A stretch of 64,000 nt of DNA, taken from assembly GCA_965116055.1 (NCBI GenBank), contig OZ220466.1, forward strand, positions 1,922,001 to 1,986,000, written 5' to 3'. The position numbers and the translations under genes are program-made. The stretch comes from Bin55 sp965116055. Lineage in GTDB: Bacteria; Pseudomonadota; Gammaproteobacteria; Pseudomonadales; Azotimanducaceae. Below the pieces are notes generated by a model. That model did no database searches, was not told the origin of the DNA, and worked only from the letters and a program-made list of their open reading frames with translations. Every line of letters begins with the position of its first letter. The first letter of the stretch is position 1. Shown here in pieces: positions 56,846 to 64,000 of the stretch.

Positions 56846-58480
56846 TTATTTCATGCGGCTAGCTAAAGCAACGATTCGGTTGAATACTGGTATCTCCAAC
56901 GACGTTTCGTTGTCAAGCGCAAAATAGCCGTTTCGTTCAAACTGGCAACGTTCCCAACCATTCTCCATGACAGCACGTTCGACCAATCCATCCATTTCAA
57001 GTTGCGATTGAGGGTTAAGTTCGTCTTCGAGGTTGCCGCGTCCTGGTTCACGGGTGCTGAATAACGGTTCAAAGAGGCGAAATTTCGCTGGGATAGCGTT
57101 CGCGCGCGATACCCAATGCAGCGTACTCCGAGGTTTTAAACCGCTCGTGTCCTGACCGCTGCGAGAAGACTTGAAATATCTCACCTTGAGTTCGACAGGA
57201 ACCCCGTCACGCTTAACAACATCAATACACTCCACAATATAGCTATAGCGAAGACGCGCTATTCCATTCAGCGACAGTTTGCGTTGTTTTTTACTGCTTG
57301 TTTCTAGAAAATCGCTCTTTTCGATGAATAGCTCACGACCAAAGGTGACGTTTCGACTGCCCAAAGCAGCATTTTTGGGATGATTTGCCACTTCAAGGAT
57401 TTCATCTTCACCTTCAAAATTGACAACTGTCACCTTCAACGGATCAATCACTGCCAAACCGCGTGGCGCTTCGTTTTCAAGCGTACTACGTATACAAAAA
57501 TTCAATAGATCAATTTCGACTAGGTTAGCTTGTTTGGTAACCCCTACTCGACTACAAAAATCTCTTATTGCTTCTGGCGGCACCCCACGCCGTCTCAGTC
57601 CAGCTATCGTCGGTAATCGGGGATCATCCCACCCTGTTACATGACCACCATCAATTAGGTTTGTCAATATACGTTTGGACATGACGTTGAATGCGAGTCC
57701 AAGTCGCGAAAACTCGATCTGCGGTGGATGAAAGTTGATCGAAATATTGTCTAGCACCCAGTCATATAAAGGGCGATGATCTTCAAATTCCAGAGTACAA
57801 AGCGAATGCGTGATACCTTCAAGTGCGTCGCATATGCAATGCGTGAAGTCGTACATTGGATAGATGCACCACTTGTCCCCGGTGCGGTGGTGCGTTGCCC
57901 GAACGATTCGATAGAGCACTGGATCGCGCATGTTGATGTTCGGTGATGCCATGTCGATTTTAGCTCGTAACACTCTAGAACCGTCACCAAACGCCCCGGC
58001 ACGCATGCGTCGAAATAAATCCAAGTTTTTGGTAACCGAGCGATTTCTGAACGGGCTGTCTGTACCTGGCTCCGTCAAGGTTCCTCGCGTCGCACGAATT
58101 TCGTCGGCCGATAGGTCGCAAACAAAAGCAAGACCGCGTTCAATCAGCTGCTCAGCAAACTGGTACAACTGCTCAAAATAATCGGATGCAAACGTCAGCC
58201 GATCTCCCCAATCAAAACCGAGCCAGCGTATGTCCTCTTGTATTGAGGTGACGAATTCTTCGCTTTCTTTTAACGGGTTGGTATCATCAAAACGAAGGTA
58301 AGTTGCCCCCCCGAACTCTTCCGCGACCCCGAAGTTTAGACAGATCGACTTGGCGTGACCAATATGCAGATAGCCGTTGGGTTCGGGTGGAAAGCGCGTG
58401 ACGACCGAGCTGTCGACTACATCATTTTCTATGTCCTCTCGAATGCGATTCCTGACAAAATCAGCAGCGGTGACAGACAT
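56846..58480 (-). CDS. glnS: Glutaminyl-tRNA synthetase
   Basis: Class Ib enzyme that charges tRNA-Gln directly; its presence fits a gammaproteobacterium. The 544 residues from ATG 58480 (MSVTAADFVRNRIREDI) show the HIGH region RFPPEPNGYLHIGHAKSICLNFG, FDDTNPLKE, and the KMSKS-like VMSKRILTNLI near residue 270, then two beta-barrel anticodon-binding domains. The frame is open for 35 more codons upstream without family character, so I do not use it. Confidence 0.96.
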   Translation of the reverse strand: MSVTAADFVRNRIREDIENDVVDSSVVTRFPPEPNGYLHIGHAKSICLNFGVAEEFGGATYLRFDDTNPLKESEEFVTSIQEDIRWLGFDWGDRLTFASDYFEQLYQFAEQLIERGLAFVCDLSADEIRATRGTLTEPGTDSPFRNRSVTKNLDLFRRMRAGAFGDGSRVLRAKIDMASPNINMRDPVLYRIVRATHHRTGDKWCIYPMYDFTHCICDALEGITHSLCTLEFEDHRPLYDWVLDNISINFHPPQIEFSRLGLAFNVMSKRILTNLIDGGHVTGWDDPRLPTIAGLRRRGVPPEAIRDFCSRVGVTKQANLVEIDLLNFCIRSTLENEAPRGLAVIDPLKVTVVNFEGEDEILEVANHPKNAALGSRNVTFGRELFIEKSDFLETSSKKQRKLSLNGIARLRYSYIVECIDVVKRDGVPVELKVRYFKSSRSGQDTSGLKPRSTLHWVSRANAIPAKFRLFEPLFSTREPGRGNLEDELNPQSQLEMDGLVERAVMENGWERCQFERNGYFALDNETSLEIPVFNRIVALASRMK

Positions 58481-58606
58481 AGCGCGGCAAATTTTAGGTT
58501 GGTACGTCCCACTATAGCTGACTGTCCGTGTCGCTGGCGTAGCAGGATCTATTTCTTGTTGTATTGCGGGCCAACCTAACCACAACTAGAATCGCCTAAA
58601 ACGCAT

Positions 58607-58768
58607 CTACAAGATATCAGCCTCAGTAGGCTGTTCGTAGTGAGTGTCTGGGCTTTTTGAGCTGGCGATCATACGCCGACACTTAGCGGTCTCTTTCGCC
58701 TGCACGTTGACACCTCCGAGCTCGGTGAGAGGGTTTTTGTCAAAGTATTTGTGTGCCGATTGATGCAT
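58607..58768 (-). CDS. Possible small ORF just downstream of the helicase-nuclease gene
   Basis: 53 codons, MHQSAHKYFDKNPLTELGG, then a charged stretch ending THYEQPTEADIL. It begins 26 bases after the stop of the large helicase gene on the same strand, but no Shine-Dalgarno sequence or family resemblance was seen. It may be chance. Confidence 0.25.
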   Translation of the reverse strand: MHQSAHKYFDKNPLTELGGVNVQAKETAKCRRMIASSKSPDTHYEQPTEADIL

Positions 58769-58793
58769 GCGTCCAGCGCAGCTATCAGCTTAT

Positions 58794-61700
58794 CTAGTTT
58801 GCTCGCGACACCATATCACCGTCGTACAGCAATCTGCCCTGATCTGCTAGCCGCTGAACTGCTTGTCTTATGGCGGTCAGCATGTCTTCGCGTCGGGTAT
58901 TCGTACCGAGTAATTTGGCAATTTCCTTCCGACAACTTGCTAAGTCGATAGACACGCTCTCATTCACGATTGCTTCAACGGCAGCTTCAAGCTCAATACG
59001 GGGGATGTAAGCAGGATTCTTGAGTTCGCGCAAATCGACATGCTTCCGATCGCGAATAGCGGATACGGATGTGGTTGCTTGATCCACTAAAAAATCCGGC
59101 TCAAACTCGCTTCTAGATAATCGCAACTGCGCCACTAAACGGTCAATAGCGGCTATCACTGCCTCTTTGAAATTAGCCGTGCACCGCTTATTCCACAATC
59201 TCGCCAATCGTATAACCGCTAATTCTTGATGGATAGGTGATTCAATGGACACGATTTTTAATAGATCTGATTCAATTGCTTCGGGTGTAAGACTATCTTG
59301 AACTGTTTCGGAATGATGAATTTTGAAATCTGCTTCAGTATATGGCTCTGTGGTAATCGCAGATTGCTTTGGCATAGCTGATGGATCGTCGAGTTCATCA
59401 CCTGCAACGATGAACGATTGCGAATCCGATGAATCAACCTCCTTACTAATAGGAGGTGTGCGACTTTGCACCTGGGCCGCGTTAATCGCATCAAGCATCT
59501 TGGTTATTTGGCGATCTCGAGCGTAAAACCAATCCGTGCTCCAGATTCGATGGAATAGCCAACCTTTGCCTTCCAATACTTCCTGCCGCAACCGGTCTCG
59601 TTCGCGCGCCCAACTCGAAGAGTGATACCGAGCGCCGTCGCACTCAATGGCAATCAAGAAATGACTCGTATCCGCAGGGTCTCGAACAGCCAAGTCGATA
59701 CTGAATCCGGCAGAGCCCACTTGACGTTCAACTTGATAACCGTGCTGTTCTAATACCTGTGCAACATCCCGTTCAAACGGACTATCCTCTTCTTTCCCAG
59801 TCACCAAAGGTATATCAAGTTCACCTGTTTTCGCATATTTGAGAAACTGCTTCAATATGCGAGGACCTTGTGATTTTGCCGTGTCTGTCCTCACCTCCTC
59901 ATGTCCTATAGAACTGAAAATCACGCACTTCTTGCGCGACCGTGTGAATAAGACATTTAGCCGCCTCTCACCGCCTTCGGTGGAAACTGGACCGAGATTT
60001 TGAAAGAACTTCCCAGATTCGTCCCTACCGTATCCGATCGATATGAAGATGACGTCCCGCTCGTCGCCCTGGACGTTCTCCAGGTTTTTTACGAAAAACG
60101 GTTCTTCGCCACTCGTATGGCAGAAGTGGTCCAGAGCGGGTTGTTCGCTACAAAGGCGGTCAAGTTTGTGCTGAATCATGTCTCTCTGCGGTGTTGCAAG
60201 AGCGACAACGCCTAACGATTGGTCAGGATGTTGGTTCACGTGCTTGAGTACATGCTCACAAACCGTATCCGCTTCAACGGGGTTGTTACGGGCCCGACTA
60301 CGAGCATACACGCCGTCGACTTCCACAAGCCTCAAACCGGCATCTTCGCTATGAAGATTTGGCGGCGGTGGATAGATCAACTTGTCGTTATAGAACTCTT
60401 TATTGGATACTTCAATTAGAGATGGATGTTCCGAGCGGTAGTGCCAACGAAGCATTGCGTTGTTTAGTCCTCGCGCTTCGCACAACGACAAAACACTTTC
60501 CATGTCGGCGGTTTGCCCTCGGATTAAATCGTCCAAACCGGCATCAGTTTCCTCTTCAAGGTCATCCGCTGCGACGCTTTTTTCAAAGAAAGATGTCGGC
60601 GGCATCTGTTTTTGATCACCAACGACGACGACTTGCTTGGCACGCATCATGGCGCCGATAGCCTGTTCTGGCTTGATCTGACTGGCTTCGTCAATTAACA
60701 AAAGATCGAATGAAAGTCCGCCTGGGCTTAAAAATCTTGAAATCGATAACGGACTCATGAGAAAGACAGGTTTGACGATAGCAATCGCTTCACCGGCATT
60801 GTCAAGTAGCTGCCGGATAGGCATGTGCCGTGTTTTCTTGCTCGCTTCACCACGGATAAGACCCATTTGCCCCGAGGTTCCCCGCGGCATATTCTGATGA
60901 TGTTTCACGACGATCTCCTGTGCAGCCAACACCTTTAGTTGACGGTCTTGCCTCTTAAATTTCGCCACAAGATCCGAGCGTTCATCACCGTTAATTTCAC
61001 CGAGCTCGGGCACGGCTTCCTTCAGTCGATTGAAGATTGCTTCGCATCGCAGCAGAACGACGCTATCTACTAGTAAATCATGCCGTAGTTGCTTCTGGTC
61101 GACAGCGTCTACCGCTGTGTGTAGCCCGAGGTTTCGCAATTCCTCCGCTGCAACTTTGAGCTGGAAATATTCATCCAACGACGCAGTGTTCGCAAGCCAG
61201 GCAGCAAACTTTGAAGACAGGTTATCGAATTCGACCGATACAAGATTTTCACTTCCAAACGCTAGCGCAATATTGAGACCGAGAATCTCAATAATGTGGT
61301 CGATGTTTTCGCGCCAGGCTGATACGCATTCCTCAATACGAACGTGGCATTGCGTTATGTCATTAATCTTTCCAAGTGCATCAATTTCAGCCAACATCAA
61401 GTCATGAGACTCGAAATGAGACACGTTATCTGCAATCCAACGAACAATCGATAAACTCTCGTCAACATTCGTTCGATATTTCGACCAAGTCAGCCCGAAG
61501 TGAGCTCTGCCAAGTTCATCCCGCGCATCAATAGATTTTTGAAGCGTTTGGAATGTCATAAGTTCCGATAACATCTCTACACGATCTTCGTAGGATGCTG
61601 GAAGCTTTATCTTTAGAACTTGTTTAAACGATGAAATCGCACGGCGATACCCTGAATTGATGAATCGGAACAACGATTTGCCATGCATTTCTATTGCCTG

Positions 61701-63587
61701 AGCAGCGATGGACCAATCGCGTTCGAGCGCAACATCAAGAAATTTATCTTGTAACTTGACTTCAATTGCTTGGCATGATTTCAGCACATCAAACAATTCA
61801 AGGAGTTCAGTTGAATGCTGAACGACTTCCTTTTTCTGTAGAAATTCGCTTGTTCTCGCAGGTCGATTTAGAAGTAAGCGTTGCTTTTCAAGACAACGCA
61901 ATATCTTGTCCAAGTTATTAACTACGTATGCACCATCAACAGACTGAACCACATGAAGAGCGTCAAACAAGTGCCTACTTAAATCGTCGTGTCTTGCCAG
62001 ATAGGTTTGTAGTCGACTCCGATCAGCTGGCGTCAGTCGCTTTTCGACGCCATACCAAACATGTTCATGTAATACCCCGTGTGCGTTGACCAACGCCGCG
62101 AAGGATCCGAGAATATTCAGACGAACTTTGAATTCATCCTTGCTCCATATTCCGATATCATCAATCGTCGCAAAAGTAGGCGCCGGAATACGTTTTCCAT
62201 GGAATTCGGCCATCTTCCCCATGACTGTATAGGGCGTTTCACTAGTGACTTCGTCAACCTTATGGATAAGCGTCGATATCCGATTGAGCCGATCACGCGT
62301 TTGCTGAATCTCGTCAAATAGGGTCGTGTCGATCGGTCTAATCGGTACAGCGTCCAGGGTTTCTTTTAGATCTTCATAGAAATGCTTCCGATTTGCTTTG
62401 TGTGAATGAAGTTCAAGACAAAGATGACCCAGACCACACTGTTGCAACCGTTTGAAAACCACATCAAGCGCGGCTCGTTTTTCGGCGACGAAGAGCACTG
62501 TTTTAGATTGTGCCAAGGCCGCCGCAACGATATTTGCAATAGTTTGAGATTTGCCTGTGCCGGGTGGTCCCTGGACTACCAGATTTGTCCCTTTAAGAGC
62601 TGCGTCAATGACTTGGGTCTGGGATGTGTCCGCGTCAAGCACATGGTTTAACTCCTTCAGGTCTGCGTAACGACTGTCTAGGTCCGTAGCTTCCTCAATA
62701 ACCGAAACCCTACTCTCATTCGCGGAGCCAGATTGCGTCTGCACACCGAATAATTGATTCGTTAAGTTAATGGACTCGTCGCCTACCGTAGCAAATTTTT
62801 CGATGGCACTAACGTCAAGATCGTGCGCCATCATGAAACGCTCAAATGAAAAAAAACGTAGCATCATGCGATTGCCAATCACATTCCAACGAGACTTTGA
62901 AGCTACGACCTCTTCAACCGCACGAAAATAGGTGGATGGAATAAAGTCTTGCGAACTTGTAAGTTCTGGGAGAATCAACTGGTGCTCTTCATACAACATC
63001 TGCGCTAGCGATTGATTCGTGGACAGATCTTCATCACGAATCGTTAGGTTGAATAGGCTTTTGCTTGAATCCCGTGCCAACGTCACAGGTAAAAGAATCA
63101 GCGGTGCGTTACGTTCTACATCGGACGAATCCGCGTCGAAATACGTCATGAAACCGATGGCGAGATAGAGTACATTGATGCTGAGATCTTCCTCCAGTGC
63201 TCGACTTTCTCTATATAGCGCTAACAGACGCCGTTGAAGTTCTTCTGGAGTGAGATCAGTCTGAAGTTTTGTGTCGGTGTGCCGTTCGTGAACCTCTTGT
63301 TCAAGCGCAGAAGGTACATAGATTGATTCTTCGTCCGTTGACTCATCCGCGCTTACATCTTCGGTCACCTTTTGGGGTAAAAAAGTGAACTTTCTTTGTT
63401 CGCCATAAAGAATTCGAAATATCTGGTCGGCGAGTTCATCTATGACGATGATTTGCTTACGACCTCGGCTTTTAAATCTCGTGTTAATAAGTGGATTGCG
63501 TTTCGAGGTATCGAGAAGGCGTAAACGCAGATCTTCTAAAGTAGCACTTAGATTAACCGCTTCGTGCGAATTTTGCTCTAGTTCCAT
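58794..63587 (-). CDS. DUF4011/SF1 helicase/Vsr-like nuclease/DUF3320 fusion protein
   Basis: A 1597-residue cytoplasmic protein. DUF4011 lies at about residues 8-190 (LEDLRLRLLDTSKRNPLIN). An SF1 helicase follows with Walker A GPPGTGKSQT at 340-349, motif II LLLIDEASQIKPEQA near 962, motif III VVGDQKQMPPTSFF, and the late motifs NVQGDERDVIFISIGYGRD and RLNVLFTRSRKKCVIFSS. A Vsr/DUF559-type nuclease follows at about 1265-1370 (SPFERDVAQVLEQHGYQ, SIDLAVRD, IAIECDGARYHSS: the D and E-x-D of a PD-(D/E)XK site). A DUF3320 end lies near 1500-1590. Proteins of this build occur in defence islands and are candidate single-gene antiphage systems (family knowledge); the action here is inferred. All motifs look intact. 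Confidence 0.9.
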   Translation of the reverse strand: MELEQNSHEAVNLSATLEDLRLRLLDTSKRNPLINTRFKSRGRKQIIVIDELADQIFRILYGEQRKFTFLPQKVTEDVSADESTDEESIYVPSALEQEVHERHTDTKLQTDLTPEELQRRLLALYRESRALEEDLSINVLYLAIGFMTYFDADSSDVERNAPLILLPVTLARDSSKSLFNLTIRDEDLSTNQSLAQMLYEEHQLILPELTSSQDFIPSTYFRAVEEVVASKSRWNVIGNRMMLRFFSFERFMMAHDLDVSAIEKFATVGDESINLTNQLFGVQTQSGSANESRVSVIEEATDLDSRYADLKELNHVLDADTSQTQVIDAALKGTNLVVQGPPGTGKSQTIANIVAAALAQSKTVLFVAEKRAALDVVFKRLQQCGLGHLCLELHSHKANRKHFYEDLKETLDAVPIRPIDTTLFDEIQQTRDRLNRISTLIHKVDEVTSETPYTVMGKMAEFHGKRIPAPTFATIDDIGIWSKDEFKVRLNILGSFAALVNAHGVLHEHVWYGVEKRLTPADRSRLQTYLARHDDLSRHLFDALHVVQSVDGAYVVNNLDKILRCLEKQRLLLNRPARTSEFLQKKEVVQHSTELLELFDVLKSCQAIEVKLQDKFLDVALERDWSIAAQAIEMHGKSLFRFINSGYRRAISSFKQVLKIKLPASYEDRVEMLSELMTFQTLQKSIDARDELGRAHFGLTWSKYRTNVDESLSIVRWIADNVSHFESHDLMLAEIDALGKINDITQCHVRIEECVSAWRENIDHIIEILGLNIALAFGSENLVSVEFDNLSSKFAAWLANTASLDEYFQLKVAAEELRNLGLHTAVDAVDQKQLRHDLLVDSVVLLRCEAIFNRLKEAVPELGEINGDERSDLVAKFKRQDRQLKVLAAQEIVVKHHQNMPRGTSGQMGLIRGEASKKTRHMPIRQLLDNAGEAIAIVKPVFLMSPLSISRFLSPGGLSFDLLLIDEASQIKPEQAIGAMMRAKQVVVVGDQKQMPPTSFFEKSVAADDLEEETDAGLDDLIRGQTADMESVLSLCEARGLNNAMLRWHYRSEHPSLIEVSNKEFYNDKLIYPPPPNLHSEDAGLRLVEVDGVYARSRARNNPVEADTVCEHVLKHVNQHPDQSLGVVALATPQRDMIQHKLDRLCSEQPALDHFCHTSGEEPFFVKNLENVQGDERDVIFISIGYGRDESGKFFQNLGPVSTEGGERRLNVLFTRSRKKCVIFSSIGHEEVRTDTAKSQGPRILKQFLKYAKTGELDIPLVTGKEEDSPFERDVAQVLEQHGYQVERQVGSAGFSIDLAVRDPADTSHFLIAIECDGARYHSSSWARERDRLRQEVLEGKGWLFHRIWSTDWFYARDRQITKMLDAINAAQVQSRTPPISKEVDSSDSQSFIVAGDELDDPSAMPKQSAITTEPYTEADFKIHHSETVQDSLTPEAIESDLLKIVSIESPIHQELAVIRLARLWNKRCTANFKEAVIAAIDRLVAQLRLSRSEFEPDFLVDQATTSVSAIRDRKHVDLRELKNPAYIPRIELEAAVEAIVNESVSIDLASCRKEIAKLLGTNTRREDMLTAIRQAVQRLADQGRLLYDGDMVSRAN

Positions 63588-63683
63588 TTCAGTTCGCTAT
63601 CCTACAACTACAACCTATATTTCTTATAGTTAAAGTCTAAAGTCCTCTTCGGCACAAGCCCGTCAAGAAGACATGTTGGATTT

Positions 63684-63700
63684 GAAAGGTTCGACCTTTC
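63684..63700. other. Small hairpin in the region 63588-63868
   Basis: GAAAGGT and ACCTTTC form a 7-bp stem with a 3-base loop, between the end of the next gene and the start of the helicase gene. It may be the end of the upstream transcript. Nothing else was recognised in this gap. Confidence 0.35.
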
Positions 63701-63868
63701 CATTAAACCATAAAAACGCGGATTGAGGAGTCCTCTATGGCGTGAGGATTTGTCGCTAAATATCCCTGCTAGATTTTCAAGGATTTAGTCTGGTGGAGTG
63801 CATTGGCTGAAGTATGCGGAAGCCCCGTTTGCAGAGTGAAGTCGTAGTCATCGGGGATATATCGGGAC

Positions 63869-64000
63869 TTAGGCAACTTCCCGTTGCCCGGTGATCGCAT
63901 AGTGAAGACTTGCTTGAATACCTTCAAGCAACCCTTCAACTTTGGACACCCGATCTCTAAGGTCACTGACGTCGTCCCGTAGTTCCTTAATATCTATTTT
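63869..64000 (-). CDS. C-terminus of a small coiled-coil protein, cut by window edge
   Basis: The last 43 codons read KIDIKELRDDVSDLRDRV, then SKVEGLLEGIQASLHYAI and TGQREVA. Heptad spacing of hydrophobic residues predicts a coiled coil. Small proteins of this type are common and mostly uncharacterised. The start lies beyond the window. Confidence 0.6.
   Translation of the reverse strand, partial: KIDIKELRDDVSDLRDRVSKVEGLLEGIQASLHYAITGQREVA

Noticed and set aside
1..64000. tRNA, rRNA, CRISPR array or origin
   Set aside because: Intergenic regions were scanned by eye for cloverleaf arms, regularly spaced repeats and DnaA-box clusters; none was convincing. A tRNAscan-SE or Infernal run would settle this.

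Overview
The window looks like a chromosome segment of a gammaproteobacterium, probably marine or host-associated. The evidence is the minus-strand cluster hom-recJ-prfB-lysS-ung-trpS-scpA, a long Pseudomonas-type TrpS, GlnS, TusC/TusB, SelA/SelB, ApaG and a ccoNOQP cbb3 oxidase operon. The lineage is inferred from gene content and order, not from a search. No rRNA, tRNA or CRISPR array was recognised.

Layout. 1-8269 (minus) holds information-processing genes in one tight unit, including a prfB with the classical programmed +1 frameshift at codon 26. 8559-16503 holds gltA, two sulfur-relay genes, a GFA-fold protein, a capsule-type protein, a 3-hydroxyisobutyrate dehydrogenase homologue and selA-selB. 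16690-26640 is an accessory island, in part visibly richer in G+C than its flanks. It holds a large outer-membrane autotransporter with fibronectin-III and Calx-beta-like modules, preceded by a 40-codon coupled leader with a C9 tract. Beyond it lies a nest of insertion sequences: an IS1595-type transposase gene is split by an IS1182-type element with CTAG target duplications, and the junction is in turn split by an IS1634-type element with an 89-bp target duplication. A two-gene module (DUF2188-like plus a TIR/deoxyribosyltransferase-like Rossmann protein) lies between these elements and further IS debris. 27122-37468 returns to core metabolism (prfC, pepN, apaG, oxidoreductases, aminotransferase, Nudix, TauD-type dioxygenase). 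37553-40935 has small ORFs and two further IS copies, one decayed IS1595 type and one IS5 type with TTAA duplications. 40966-58480 holds an oxidoreductase, dimeric dUTPase, Lon, a putative nuclease-fold protein, a GST/VOC pair, a Yip1-ccoNOQP operon with a one-base frameshift in ccoO, a crotonase, a peptide transporter, a PLP-dependent dehydratase and glnS. 58794-63587 encodes a 1597-residue DUF4011/SF1-helicase/Vsr-nuclease/DUF3320 protein, a plausible single-gene defence factor.

Themes worth following: (1) possible on/off control of the autotransporter through the poly-C leader; (2) nested transposition that can be ordered in time, with an unusually long target duplication; (3) two candidate defence loci (25199-26064 and 58794-63587); (4) three convincing coding regions whose conserved N-termini extend upstream of any ATG/GTG/TTG, which suggests rare start codons, mutated starts or sequence errors.
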